A stretch of 38,831 nucleotides of DNA. Origin: an uncultured Selenomonadales bacterium. Lineage in GTDB: Bacteria; Bacillota; Negativicutes; Selenomonadales; Selenomonadaceae. The stretch is from positions 1 through 38,831 of the forward strand of contig CAMVJN010000003.1 in NCBI GenBank assembly GCA_947167825.1. The letters are read 5' to 3'. Shown in pieces: positions 18,968 to 28,805 of this stretch (position 1 is the first letter of the stretch; every line of letters begins with the position of its first letter). The notes under the pieces are model-generated. The model was not told the origin of the DNA, did not search any database, and saw only the letters and a program-made list of their open reading frames with translations. A program made the position numbers and the translations under genes.

Positions 18968-21900
18968 TTACGCGTAGTAGTTTACGCCCGAGGCGAAAAT
19001 TTTCTGATCTTTTTCTCCCGGAACATTGACGCCGATGTTTTCCCCGATGCGCTCGGAATGGCCCATCTTGCCGAATACGCGGCCGTCGGGGCTGGTGATG
19101 CCCTCGATTGCCCAGACCGAGCTGTTCGGATTGCAGGCAACATCCATGCTGGGATTGCCCCAGTCGTCCACGTACTGCGTCGCAATCTGCCCTCGCAGGC
19201 GCAGGCGCGAAAGGATTTCCTTGTCGGCGTAGAAACGGCCTTCGCCGTGGGAAACGGGAACGGTCTGGATCGAGCCGACGGGAACGCCGGCAAGCCACGG
19301 GGAAAGATTCGAGACAACCTTCGTGCGCACCATGCAGGAGACATGACGCCCGATGGTGTTGAAGGTCAGCGTCGGCGAATTCTGCTGCAATGGGCGGATG
19401 TCGCCGTAAGGCACAAGGCCGAGCTTGATCAATGCCTGAAAGCCGTTGCAGATGCCCAGCATCAGACCGTCCCGCTCCGTCAAGAGCTCCATGACGGCAT
19501 CCCGAATCCGGGGATTGCGGAACATAGCCGCGATGAATTTGCCGGAGCCGTCCGGCTCGTCACCGCCGGAAAAGCCGCCGGGCAGCATGACAATCTGCGC
19601 GTTCCTGATACCTTTCACCAGAGCGTCGACAGTTTCCGCCACGGCCTGCGGCGTCAGGTTTCGGACGACCAACGTCTCCGCCGTCGCCCCGGCGCGCTCG
19701 AAAGCCCGTGCGGAATCGTACTCGCAGTTTGTCCCCGGAAATACCGGAATGAAAACCCGCGGCTTCGCGTAGCGCAGGCTCGCGGAAAAATCGCCGCCCC
19801 GCGTGTAGTCCGGGGTTTGGGGCACGGAAACGGGCGTGCCGCCGGCCTTTGTCGGAAAAATGCGCTCCAGCGGCTCCCGCCAGACGCTTTCCGCTTCGGC
19901 AAGATTGACGATGACGCCGCCGCTGACGATATTCGGCTGCTCCATTGTGTAGCCGAGGACGTAAGCGCCGGTATGGGCCAGCGCCTCCGCCGTGTCCACA
20001 TCCGTATCGTCCGGGATTTCCAGCAGAACCGTGCCGTAATTCGGCAGGAATAGTTCCTCGGCGCCGGGCGCCGCGTCAAAGCAAAAACCGATGTTGTTGC
20101 CGACGCACATCCTAAGCACCGCCGCAGCGACGCCGCCTGCGCGCACCGTGGAAGCGGAAAGCACTTTGCGTTCCGCCGTCAGCGCGGAGATCTTTTCCAG
20201 ATTGTAACGAAGCTGTCCGAAATCGGGCAAATCGGAGTCGTCCTTCGGGCACGGCACAGCGTAAACGGTGCTGCCGACGGCCTTGAACTCCGCCGAAACG
20301 ACATTGCCCGCGGGCAGAACGCCGACGGCAAAAGCCGCCAAGGTCGGCGGCACATGGATTTCCATGAAAGTGCCGGACATGGAGTCCTTGCCGCCGATGG
20401 CGGCGATGCCGAGGGAGCGCTGCGCCCAAAGCGCGCCGAGCAGCGCCGCGAAGGGCTTGCCCCATTTCTTCGGTTCCTTGCCGAGGCTCTCGAAATATTC
20501 CTGCAATGTCAGCCAAAGCTTGTTTATATTGCCGCCCATCGCGACGATTTTCGTCACAGCTTCGACGATGGCGTACATCGCGCCGTGGAACGGGCTCCAC
20601 TCCATGAAGTACGGGTCGAGACCGTAGGCCATAGCCGTCGCCGTAGTCGTCTCCCCTTCGACCATCGGCAATTTCGCCGCCATGCCTTCCTGCGGCGTCA
20701 TCTGACGCTTGCCGCCGAAGGGCATCAGGACCGTGCCCGCACCGACGGTGGAGTCGAACCGCTCAGCCAGCCCTTTTTGCACGCAGACATTGAGGCGTGA
20801 AAGATTCTTGAACCACGCGTCGAAAAGATTCGAACCGCAGGCCGTAATCTCTTCGGGCAAGGTGTGCAGATACGGTTTTTCCGCATCAGGCTGGACGATT
20901 TCCGCCTCCACGTGCTGCCGCACGCCGTTGGTGGCGAGGAATTTCCGATCCAGATCGACGATGACCTTCCCGCGCCAGCGCATGATGAGACGCGGCTCCT
21001 CGGTGACCGTCGCCACCTCGGTAGCCTCGAGATTTTCCTCGTCCGCAGCCTTGATAAATGCGGCGACGTCATCAAAAGCCAGCACGACAGCCATACGTTC
21101 CTGGGACTCGGAAATCGCCAGCTCGGTGCCGTCGAGTCCCTCATATTTTTTCGGCACGGCGTCGAGATCAATGGCAAGGCCGTCGGTCAATTCGCCGATG
21201 GCGACGGCCACGCCGCCCGCGCCGAAGTCGTTGCACCGCTTGATCATCCGCGCAATCTCGGGGCGGCGGAACAGCCGCTGGATTTTCCGCTCGGTGGGCG
21301 GATTGCCCTTCTGCACCTCCGCACCGCACTCCGACAGCGAATCAATTGTATGCTCCTTTGACGAGCCAGTGGCGCCGCCGCAGCCGTCGCGTCCCGTGCG
21401 CCCGCCCACGAGCACCACCATGTCCCCCGGCGCCGGGCTTTTCCGCACGACATTTTCCTGCGGCGCGGCGGCAATCACCGCGCCGATTTCCATCCGCTTC
21501 GCCATATAGCCGGGATGGTAGACCTCCGCCACCTGTCCCGTGGCGAGGCCGATCTGGTTGCCGTAAGAGCTGTAGCCCGCCGCGGCGTCCCGCGTGATTT
21601 TTTTCTGGGGCAGCTTGCCGGCGCGGGTGTCCCTGACCGGCGTGCGCGGGTCGGCGGCCCCGGTCAGGCGCATGGCCTGATAAACATATGAACGCCCGGA
21701 CAGCGGATCCCGGATTGCGCCGCCGAGACAGGTGGCCGCGCCGCCGAAAGGCTCAATCTCCGTCGGATGGTTGTGGGTCTCATTCTTGAACATCACAAGC
21801 CATTTTTCCGTCTTGCCGTCATGGTCGGCGTCCACGACGACCGAGCAGGCGTTGACCTCCTCCGACGCGTCCAGTTCTTCCAGCTTTCCTTCCTTCCGGA

Positions 21901-22756
21901 GCGCCTTCATGCCCATGACCGCAATGTCCATCAGCGTCACATCGCGGTCCGGCTCCGCCCCGTAGACCGTTTGCCGGTCAAACAAATATTTCTCGTACGC
22001 CGTCTCGATAGCCGGACGGTACTTGCCGTCTTCAAAGCTAACATGGTCGACGGCAGAAGTGAACGTCGTGTGGCGGCAATGATCGGACCAATAGGTATCG
22101 ATCACGCGCAGCTCGGTGATGGTCGGCGAACGTTTCGCAATATCCCGGAAATACCGCTGGCAGAACACGAGATCGTCCAGATTCATGGCGAGCCCGTATT
22201 TGACAAGCAGCCCCGCGAGCTGGCTTTCCGAACGAAGGTTGAAATCGTCGAGGACCTCCACGTCCTGCGGCTCATCCATCGCCATCGCCAGGGTTTTCGG
22301 CTTTTTCAGCGACGCCTCGCGGCATTCGACTTCGTTGATCAAATAAGATTTGATGCCGTTGAACGCCGCGTCCGAAATCTTTCCGACCAATAACACCAAT
22401 GTCGCCGTGCGGATCGTCGGGCGTTCCTTTTGCGTGACAAGCTGCACGCACTGCGCCGCCGAGTCCGCGCGCTGGTCGTATTGGCCCGGCAGGTATTCGA
22501 TCGCGAATTTCCGCGTATTCGGGAAATTCGGCAGTTTTTCTTCATAGACCACATCCACCGGCGGCTCCGCGAACACCACGTCACGCACCGCTTCGTATTC
22601 CTCGTCGCTGAGGCCCTCGATATCGTAGCGGCGGATCAGACGCACCGTGCGCAGCCCCACCAGCCGGAAGCTCTCAATCAAATCCTCGGCGAGCTGGCGC
22701 GCCGGGACATCGAAAAATCCCTGCCGCTTCTCGACAAAAAGCCTGCGAACCGTCAT
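18968..22756 (-). CDS. purL: Phosphoribosylformylglycinamidine synthase (single-chain PurL)
   Basis: 1262 aa; VIDTYWSDHCRHTTF, MFKNETHNHPTEIEPFGGAATCLGGAIRDPLSGRS, FIPVFPGTNCEYDSARAF and GICNGFQALIKLGLVPYG (glutaminase). Confidence 0.97.
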   Translation of the reverse strand: MTVRRLFVEKRQGFFDVPARQLAEDLIESFRLVGLRTVRLIRRYDIEGLSDEEYEAVRDVVFAEPPVDVVYEEKLPNFPNTRKFAIEYLPGQYDQRADSAAQCVQLVTQKERPTIRTATLVLLVGKISDAAFNGIKSYLINEVECREASLKKPKTLAMAMDEPQDVEVLDDFNLRSESQLAGLLVKYGLAMNLDDLVFCQRYFRDIAKRSPTITELRVIDTYWSDHCRHTTFTSAVDHVSFEDGKYRPAIETAYEKYLFDRQTVYGAEPDRDVTLMDIAVMGMKALRKEGKLEELDASEEVNACSVVVDADHDGKTEKWLVMFKNETHNHPTEIEPFGGAATCLGGAIRDPLSGRSYVYQAMRLTGAADPRTPVRDTRAGKLPQKKITRDAAAGYSSYGNQIGLATGQVAEVYHPGYMAKRMEIGAVIAAAPQENVVRKSPAPGDMVVLVGGRTGRDGCGGATGSSKEHTIDSLSECGAEVQKGNPPTERKIQRLFRRPEIARMIKRCNDFGAGGVAVAIGELTDGLAIDLDAVPKKYEGLDGTELAISESQERMAVVLAFDDVAAFIKAADEENLEATEVATVTEEPRLIMRWRGKVIVDLDRKFLATNGVRQHVEAEIVQPDAEKPYLHTLPEEITACGSNLFDAWFKNLSRLNVCVQKGLAERFDSTVGAGTVLMPFGGKRQMTPQEGMAAKLPMVEGETTTATAMAYGLDPYFMEWSPFHGAMYAIVEAVTKIVAMGGNINKLWLTLQEYFESLGKEPKKWGKPFAALLGALWAQRSLGIAAIGGKDSMSGTFMEIHVPPTLAAFAVGVLPAGNVVSAEFKAVGSTVYAVPCPKDDSDLPDFGQLRYNLEKISALTAERKVLSASTVRAGGVAAAVLRMCVGNNIGFCFDAAPGAEELFLPNYGTVLLEIPDDTDVDTAEALAHTGAYVLGYTMEQPNIVSGGVIVNLAEAESVWREPLERIFPTKAGGTPVSVPQTPDYTRGGDFSASLRYAKPRVFIPVFPGTNCEYDSARAFERAGATAETLVVRNLTPQAVAETVDALVKGIRNAQIVMLPGGFSGGDEPDGSGKFIAAMFRNPRIRDAVMELLTERDGLMLGICNGFQALIKLGLVPYGDIRPLQQNSPTLTFNTIGRHVSCMVRTKVVSNLSPWLAGVPVGSIQTVPVSHGEGRFYADKEILSRLRLRGQIATQYVDDWGNPSMDVACNPNSSVWAIEGITSPDGRVFGKMGHSERIGENIGVNVPGEKDQKIFASGVNYYA

Positions 22757-23238
22757 CGCATTTCCTCCTCCAATAGCTCCACCGCGATTTTTGCAACCAC
22801 TTTCAGCACCGGCGCCGGCTCATCCATCGCGCAGCACGGACGATGAATATCCTTCGGCGTCATGATTGCGTAGCACCCCTCGGAAAGCACGAAATAGCTT
22901 TCCGGTTCCAATTTCTCAAAAAAAACAATATCCTTTTCCTCGTTGTATGGCTCCGTCTCCACCAGCGCCGGCGTGAACGCGCACCAGCCGACGAGTTCCT
23001 GCCCCTTCGCCATGAACTGCACATCCGCATACCTGCGATGCGCTTCCGGCCGGCACTCCTGCTCCGGTTTCGTCCGGTAGCGCGAAACCGTCACATAAAC
23101 CCGGTCGCCGTCGATCTCATAGCGCCCGTCCTCCAGCTTTGAAAAATCCGTTTTCTTCAAATACGCAAACACGTGCTCCACCGCCGGCGAAAAAACGACG
23201 CCCGCCGCGTCCTCGTCCCCTATATTCCCGACAATCAT
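22753..23238 (-). CDS. YhcH/YjgK/YiaL (DUF386) family protein
   Basis: From ATG at 23238: MIVGNIGDEDAAGV...FAYLKKTDFSKLEDGRYEIDGDRVYVTVSRYRTKPEQECRPEAHRRYADVQFMAKGQE...AIMTPKDIHRPC. Stop overlaps the purL start. Confidence 0.9.
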   Translation of the reverse strand: MIVGNIGDEDAAGVVFSPAVEHVFAYLKKTDFSKLEDGRYEIDGDRVYVTVSRYRTKPEQECRPEAHRRYADVQFMAKGQELVGWCAFTPALVETEPYNEEKDIVFFEKLEPESYFVLSEGCYAIMTPKDIHRPCCAMDEPAPVLKVVAKIAVELLEEEMR

Positions 23239-23376
23239 CGCCAAAGCCTCCCGTGATTCCCGCAGCCGCGCCGCCGATTCCACTTGCGCCCCCCGACTGC
23301 CTGTGATATATTTATCTAGTATCCATTGTAATAAAAATATGCTGGATTTGCAATCAAAAATACTGGAGGTTTTCCC

Positions 23377-23856
23377 ATGAACGAACTGCTCTCGCTCCTG
23401 GAGCATGACGCGCGCCGCCCGCTGCCGGAGCTGGCCGCCGTCCTGAAACGGAGCGAATACGAAGTTGAAAAGGAAATCAAGGCGCTGGAAAAAGAGCGCA
23501 TCATCCTCGGCTACAACACCCTGATCGACTGGAACAAGGCCGGGACAAACAAGGTCACCGCCGTCATCGAGGTTAACCTGACCCCCCAGCGCGACGTGGG
23601 CTTTGACGCGATAGCGGACCGCATTTCCCGTTTTGACGAGGTGCGCTCCGTCTTCCTTATGAGCGGAAACTTCGACCTTCTCGTCATCGTCGAGGAAGAA
23701 TCGCTGCAGGCGATCGCCGACTTCATCGCCCAGCGTCTCGCCACGATTGACGGCGTCACCTCGACCCGCAGCCATTTCATGCTGAAGCCTTACAAGAAGG
23801 ACGGCATTATGACCGGGCCGAAGGAACGCGATTATCGACTGGTGGTGTCGCCATGA
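23377..23856 (+). CDS. Lrp/AsnC-family transcriptional regulator
   Basis: MNELLSLLEHDARRPLPELAAVLKRSEYEVEKEIKALEKERIILGYNTLIDW HTH plus RAM-like C-terminus. Confidence 0.92.
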   Translation: MNELLSLLEHDARRPLPELAAVLKRSEYEVEKEIKALEKERIILGYNTLIDWNKAGTNKVTAVIEVNLTPQRDVGFDAIADRISRFDEVRSVFLMSGNFDLLVIVEEESLQAIADFIAQRLATIDGVTSTRSHFMLKPYKKDGIMTGPKERDYRLVVSP

Positions 23857-25037
23857 GCATCGACTGGAAAACGCGGATTTCCCCCGCCGTCGAGGCTGTG
23901 CCCCCGTCGGGCATCCGAAAATTTTTCGACATCGCCGCCGAAATGGAGGATGTGATTTCCCTCGGCGTTGGCGAGCCTGACTTCGTGACGCCGTGGACCA
24001 TCCGGGAAAGCTGCATTTACGGGCTGGAACAGGGGCGCACCTCTTACACCGCGAACCGCGGCTTGCCGGAGCTTCGCGAAGAAATCGTGCGCCACAAAAA
24101 GGAGCAGCATGGCCTCGACTACGACGCGAAAACTGACGTGCTCGTCACCGTCGGCGTCAGCGAGGCTCTCGACATCGCGCTCCGCGCCATGCTGTCCCCC
24201 GGCGACGAAGTGCTGATCCCGGAGCCGTGCTATGTCTCCTACAAAGCTTGCACGACGCTGGCAGGCGGCACAGCCGTCCCCGTACCTGCACGCATCGAAA
24301 ACGAATTCCGCATCACGGCAGAGGATCTGGAAGCCCATACCACACCGCGCACCCGCGTATTGTTGATCGGATACCCGAACAACCCCACCGGCGCAATCAT
24401 GCGCCGCGAGCATTTGATGGAACTGGCGCGTTTCGCCGAGGCGCACGACCTGTTGGTGATTTCCGACGAAATATACGGCGACCTGACCTACGGCGGCGAG
24501 CCGCACGTCTCCTTCGCCTCGCTGCCGGGAATGCAGGAACGGACGCTGCTGCTCGACGGCTTTTCGAAGGCCTATGCCATGACCGGCTGGCGCATCGGCT
24601 ACGCCCTCGGCGCCCCCGAGCTCATTGCCGCCATGACGAAAATCCACCAGTACACCATGCTCTGCGCGCCGATCACCGCCCAGCTCGCCGCCGTCGAGGC
24701 GCTGCGCAGAGGCGCGAAGTACCGGGACAAAATGGTCGCCGAGTACGATATGCGGCGCGGCTTCATTTACCAAGGACTGACGAAGCTGGGACTCAAATGC
24801 TTCGAGCCGAAGGGCGCGTTTTACATCTTCCCCGACATCAGCTCCACCGGGCTTTCCGACCCGGAATTCGCGGAAAAGCTGTTGGTCAGCGAGCACGTGG
24901 CCCTCGTCCCCGGCAGCGCCTTCGGCGACTGCGGCAAAGGCTGCGTCCGCTGCTCCTACGCAACCTCGCTGGAAAAGATCGACGAGGCATTGGCACGCAT
25001 CGGCAATTTCCTTGCGCACCATACAAAAACATATTGA
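23853..25037 (+). CDS. PLP-dependent class I/II aminotransferase
   Basis: ISLGVGEPDFVTPW, IGYPNNPTGAIM, LDGFSKAYAMTGWRIGYALG; overlaps the Lrp stop (ATGA). Confidence 0.95.
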   Translation: MSIDWKTRISPAVEAVPPSGIRKFFDIAAEMEDVISLGVGEPDFVTPWTIRESCIYGLEQGRTSYTANRGLPELREEIVRHKKEQHGLDYDAKTDVLVTVGVSEALDIALRAMLSPGDEVLIPEPCYVSYKACTTLAGGTAVPVPARIENEFRITAEDLEAHTTPRTRVLLIGYPNNPTGAIMRREHLMELARFAEAHDLLVISDEIYGDLTYGGEPHVSFASLPGMQERTLLLDGFSKAYAMTGWRIGYALGAPELIAAMTKIHQYTMLCAPITAQLAAVEALRRGAKYRDKMVAEYDMRRGFIYQGLTKLGLKCFEPKGAFYIFPDISSTGLSDPEFAEKLLVSEHVALVPGSAFGDCGKGCVRCSYATSLEKIDEALARIGNFLAHHTKTY

Positions 25038-25070
25038 GATATTGCCAGAAATCCCGTTTTGGAATAAAAG

Positions 25071-25100
25071 TTGTCCTTTGTCTCAATTTTTTGGTAAAAT
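25071..25100 (+). promoter_or_regulatory. Candidate sigma-A promoter of the XRE regulator gene
   Basis: TTGTCC-N18-TAAAAT upstream of the ATG at 25163. Confidence 0.5.
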
Positions 25101-25162
25101 AAATTAAACTGGATTGATCTGAAAGCCGCTGGCTTTGAAAACCGCCTTGAGGGGGATTATTC

Positions 25163-25519
25163 ATGCAAAGCAATCGTCTGCGCTATCTTCGCGAAAAAGA
25201 ATCGCTGACCCAGACGGACATCGCCCATGCACTCCATATCGGCCAGTCCACATACAACCGTTACGAGCGCGGCATCCGCGAGCCGGATCATGAAACGCTG
25301 AAAAAAATCGCGGACTATTTCCATGTGTCCCTCGACTTCCTGCTGAAGCATGACCGTCCCTATACGAGAAAAGAGCCGGACATCGACCTCTCGGCCTTCC
25401 TTTTGGACGGCTCCTACAAAATCTTTTCCAAGACGCCGACGCAGAAAGACCGCAAAAAGCTGGTCAGCATCCTGAACGCGCTTTACAGCGATGAAGCGGA
25501 AGGCAAGAAACACTCCTGA
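25163..25519 (+). CDS. XRE-family helix-turn-helix regulator
   Basis: MQSNRLRYLREKESLTQTDIAHALHIGQSTYNRYERGIREPDHETLKKIADYFHVSLDFLL; GAGGGGG RBS. Confidence 0.95.
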   Translation: MQSNRLRYLREKESLTQTDIAHALHIGQSTYNRYERGIREPDHETLKKIADYFHVSLDFLLKHDRPYTRKEPDIDLSAFLLDGSYKIFSKTPTQKDRKKLVSILNALYSDEAEGKKHS

Positions 25520-25528
25520 AACTCGAAC

Positions 25529-25570
25529 AAAAAGACTCGCGAGACAATCCTCGTCCCGCGAGTCTTTTTT
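25529..25570. terminator. Bidirectional terminator between the XRE and Crp/Fnr genes
   Basis: AAAAAGACTCGCG...CGCGAGTCTTTTTTT inverted repeat between convergent genes. Confidence 0.85.
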
Positions 25571-26251
25571 TCATTCCTTCAGTTCCATCCAACCATCGCC
25601 GCAGACAATCAGGCCCTCGTCCTCCATGCGTCCGATTTCCCTTGTCAGCGCGCTGCGGTTGCATTCCAGCACCTTCGCGAGCTGCACCCTCCCGGGCACC
25701 TTCACTTTGCGCGTGCCCTGCGCCTTTTCCTGCTGAATCAGATGAAGGCGCAAGCGCCCCCGCACCGTATGCTGGGAAAGCACCTCGATTTTCTGGACCA
25801 TGGCAAACATCATCCGGGACAGGATCGTGAAAAGATTCCGCGCCACAGTGCCCTGCACGCCGCCCGTCTCGGCATACGCCTTCTCCATCTCCCGGTACGG
25901 CAGCCACAGGATCGAGACCCTTGTCCGCATTTCCAGCATCATGCTGCTGCAGACGTCCGTCCCGACCACCGCCCACACATTGCCGAATAAAGCGCCTTCT
26001 TTCAGCTCGTAAGCGAGCACCTCGTTCCCGAACGGGTCAGCCAAAAGCACCTGCCCCAAACCGCTCAGCACAATGCCGATTCTTGGAAGCTCCCCATGCG
26101 TATAAGGGATACGCGCCCCTTTTGAAAAGGTCTGCACATACCCGCCGACCTGCCGTACAAACAGTGCAGCTTCTTCCTCGTCAATGCCGGAAAAAATCGG
26201 CAATCCCTGAAAATCAATTTCCTGCTCGTCCAACACGATATTTTCCTCCAA
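25571..26251 (-). CDS. Crp/Fnr-family transcriptional regulator
   Basis: cNMP-fold (GIVLSGLGQVLLADPFGNEVLAYELKEGALFGNVWAV) plus C-terminal HTH (VQLAKVLECNRSALTREIGRMEDEGLI). Confidence 0.9.
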   Translation of the reverse strand: MEENIVLDEQEIDFQGLPIFSGIDEEEAALFVRQVGGYVQTFSKGARIPYTHGELPRIGIVLSGLGQVLLADPFGNEVLAYELKEGALFGNVWAVVGTDVCSSMMLEMRTRVSILWLPYREMEKAYAETGGVQGTVARNLFTILSRMMFAMVQKIEVLSQHTVRGRLRLHLIQQEKAQGTRKVKVPGRVQLAKVLECNRSALTREIGRMEDEGLIVCGDGWMELKE

Positions 26252-26290
26252 AGAGAGACATGATTTGTATACAAAACATTATATCATACG

Positions 26291-26334
26291 AAAAAGCCTA
26301 TAGTGGTTGCATTGGCAACCACTATAGGCTTTTT
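26291..26334 (-). terminator. Terminator downstream of efp: perfect 20-bp inverted repeat with a 4-nt loop
   Basis: AAAAAGCCTATAGTGGTTGC-attg-GCAACCACTATAGGCTTTTT. Confidence 0.85.
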
Positions 26335-26356
26335 CTTTTTCCTTTTTTATATTCGC

Positions 26357-26914
26357 TTACGCGCGCTCGATGTATGCGCCGGTGCGCGTGTCGACGCGGA
26401 GCTTGTCGCCCTCGTTGACAAACAGCGGCACGCGGACCTCGTATCCCGTCTCCACCTTCGCCATCTTCGTCGCGCCTGTAGCCGTATTCCCCTTGACACT
26501 CGGCTCGCATTCGACGACCTCGAGCACGACGGCGTTCGGCAGCGAAATGCCGATCACGCGCCCCTTGAAGCTCTGGACGACGACTTCCATTTCCTCCTTC
26601 AGATAGTTCAGCGCGTCGCCGAGCTGCTCCTTCGTCAGCTCGGTCTGCTCGAAGCTCTCGGTGTCCATGAACGTGTACTGCCCGTCGGACTCGTAGAGAT
26701 ACTGCATCTTGCGGCTCTCCAGATGCGCGGGCGGCATTTTCTCGTTCGGGTTGAAGGTGCGCTCGATGACGGCGCCCGTCTCCACGTTCTTGATCTTCGT
26801 GCGGACGAAAGCCGCGCCCTTGCCCGGCTTGACGTGCTGGAACTCGACGACCTGCCATGCGCCCCCGTCAATCTCGATTGTAAGTCCCGTCCTGAAATCT
26901 GTGCTTGAAATCAT
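26357..26914 (-). CDS. efp: Translation elongation factor P
   Basis: MISSTDFRTGLTIEIDGGAWQVVEFQHVKPGKGAAFVRTKIKNVETGAVIERTFNPNEKM...YEVRVPLFVNEGDKLRVDTRTGAYIERA. Confidence 0.98.
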   Translation of the reverse strand: MISSTDFRTGLTIEIDGGAWQVVEFQHVKPGKGAAFVRTKIKNVETGAVIERTFNPNEKMPPAHLESRKMQYLYESDGQYTFMDTESFEQTELTKEQLGDALNYLKEEMEVVVQSFKGRVIGISLPNAVVLEVVECEPSVKGNTATGATKMAKVETGYEVRVPLFVNEGDKLRVDTRTGAYIERA

Positions 26915-27018
26915 TGTTTTCTCTCCCTTTTCTTTTTATGAAATTTAATTGAAATTTGCCAGTTCCTAATCATTCTCCTTTGGGAGAATGCGAGTTCTGC
27001 AAAAATCAGTCAAAACTT

Positions 27019-28101
27019 CTATAGTTGCAGGATTTCCATCAACTCTTTGCTGCTTTTCGTCAGCCGCTCGCCGCCCGTTTCCGTGACCAGTACGGTGTCC
27101 TCGATGCGAAGGCCGCATTTTCCCGGCAGGTAAACCCCCGGCTCCACCGTGACGAGCATCCCGGGCAACAGGCTTTCGCAATCGCTCTTTGCCGACAGCC
27201 GCGGTTCCTCGTGGATCTCGAGGCCGAGACTGTGCCCGAGGCCGTGGCCGAAATTCTTGCCGTAGCCCGCGGCCGAGATCCGCTGCCGCACCAATCCGTC
27301 AACTTCTTTCCCCGGCACGCCGGGCTTCACCAGCGAAACGCCGAATTCCTGCGCGTCCAGCACCGTCCCATACAGCGCGCGCTGCGCGCCGCTCGCAGGC
27401 CCTACGCATACGGTACGCGTCATGTCCGAATGATACCCTTCGTACACCGCGCCGAAATCCATTGTAACAAATTCTCCCGAAACAATCAACTTTTCTGTTG
27501 CAATTCCGTGAGGAAGGCTTCCGCGCTCTCCCGACGCGACAATCGTCGCAAACGCGGGACGCTCGGAACCGAGACTGCGCATCGTCATTTCAAGCTGCGC
27601 CGCCACTTCCCGCTCCGAAATGCCGGGACGTATAAACTTGACAATATCGAGGAACGCCGCGTCGCCGATCTCGCAAGCCTTTCGGATGCAGGCGATTTCC
27701 TCCGCTTCCTTGACCTCACGCAGCGTATCGAGATGAACGGGAACGTCGAGGGCCGCTTTTTTTTCGAGCCGCTCGCCGAATTTCACGAACGTGTCGTAAA
27801 GCATCGCGTTTCCCTCGAAGGCCAGCTTTTTCCAGCCATGCGCCTTGGCGCACTCCGCCGCCTTGGCCCAAAGCCCGTCCTTCTGCTCGATTACCTCAAA
27901 CAGCGGCGCCTGCTCCGCGGCCTGTTCCGTGTAGCGCGAGTCCGTCACGAGCAGCGCGTCATCCGGAGAAACCAGCAGCAGCGAATCGTCGCCGCGAAAG
28001 CCGCTGAAATAATGGAGATTGACTTCCTTGTTCACGACCACGGCGTCCGCTTTTTTCTCCCGCAGGAAATCCCGCAGCCGCGAAAGCCGCTCCACGATCA
28101 T
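27019..28101 (-). CDS. pepP: M24-family Xaa-Pro aminopeptidase
   Basis: TMDFGAVYEGYHSDMTRTVCVG, NFGHGLGHSLGLEIHEEPRLS, LVTVEPGVYLPGKCGLRIEDTVLVT metal-ligand motifs. Confidence 0.95.
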   Translation of the reverse strand: MIVERLSRLRDFLREKKADAVVVNKEVNLHYFSGFRGDDSLLLVSPDDALLVTDSRYTEQAAEQAPLFEVIEQKDGLWAKAAECAKAHGWKKLAFEGNAMLYDTFVKFGERLEKKAALDVPVHLDTLREVKEAEEIACIRKACEIGDAAFLDIVKFIRPGISEREVAAQLEMTMRSLGSERPAFATIVASGERGSLPHGIATEKLIVSGEFVTMDFGAVYEGYHSDMTRTVCVGPASGAQRALYGTVLDAQEFGVSLVKPGVPGKEVDGLVRQRISAAGYGKNFGHGLGHSLGLEIHEEPRLSAKSDCESLLPGMLVTVEPGVYLPGKCGLRIEDTVLVTETGGERLTKSSKELMEILQL

Positions 28102-28547
28102 GATTTCGCCTCCGCAAGACGGCGAATCACGACCTCCAGCGCCGCCATATAGCTGTCCGCCCCGAATCCGGCAATCTGCCCCATCACCACCGACGAAATC
28201 ACCGAATGATGACGGAATTCTTCCCGCCGATGGATATTGGAAAGATGCACCTCGATGACCGGCACGGCAATCGCCGCTATCGCGTCCCGAACCGCCACGC
28301 TGTAATGGGTGAACGCCGCCGCGTTCAGGATGATAAACTTGTATCCCTTTTCCGGCGCCTGCTGCAAAGCATCCACCAGCACGCCCTCATGGTTCGACTG
28401 CAAAAAGTCCGCCCCGATCCCAGCCTCTTTGGCTCGCGCCGCAATCATTTTGTTGATATCGTCCAGCGTCGTCCGCCCGTAAATCTCCGGCTCCCTTTTC
28501 CCCAAAAGGTTCAGGTTCGGCCCGTGCAGAACCAGTATTTTCCCCAT
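28098..28547 (-). CDS. aroQ: 3-dehydroquinate dehydratase, type II
   Basis: MGKILVLHGPNLNLLGKREPEIYGRTTLDDIN...QSNHEGVLVDALQ...ILNAAAFTHYSVAVRDAI...EVHLSNIHRREEFRHHSVI. Confidence 0.97.
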   Translation of the reverse strand: MGKILVLHGPNLNLLGKREPEIYGRTTLDDINKMIAARAKEAGIGADFLQSNHEGVLVDALQQAPEKGYKFIILNAAAFTHYSVAVRDAIAAIAVPVIEVHLSNIHRREEFRHHSVISSVVMGQIAGFGADSYMAALEVVIRRLAEAKS

Positions 28548-28649
28548 AACTGCTGTCCTCCCGTTATACAGATATGCATTCCCCTCGCAACAGCCTGATT
28601 TTCGGCAGTTTCCCGCTTCCCTCGCAAACATTTACAAAATCCGCGCATT

Positions 28650-28678
28650 ATTATATAATATCGGGAGCGGCTTCGCAA
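28650..28678 (-). promoter_or_regulatory. Candidate sigma-A promoter of the aroQ-pepP-efp operon
   Basis: Minus strand TTGCGA-N17-TATAAT about 100 nt upstream of the aroQ ATG. Confidence 0.6.
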
Positions 28679-28805
28679 CCAAGCCACAAATGCCGCCAAG
28701 CAAGTATTGCAACATTTAAATCATGCACCAGGAATGGGGATGTGCTTTTTGCAGGGCAACGAGCATATTCCCGTTATTTCATTGCGCGAGAGGACCTGAA
28801 GAACA

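Noticed and set aside
23239-23775. Long N-terminal extension of the YhcH ORF
   Set aside because: It runs antisense through the Lrp gene; canonical YhcH proteins start at MIxGNI, matching the ATG at 23238.
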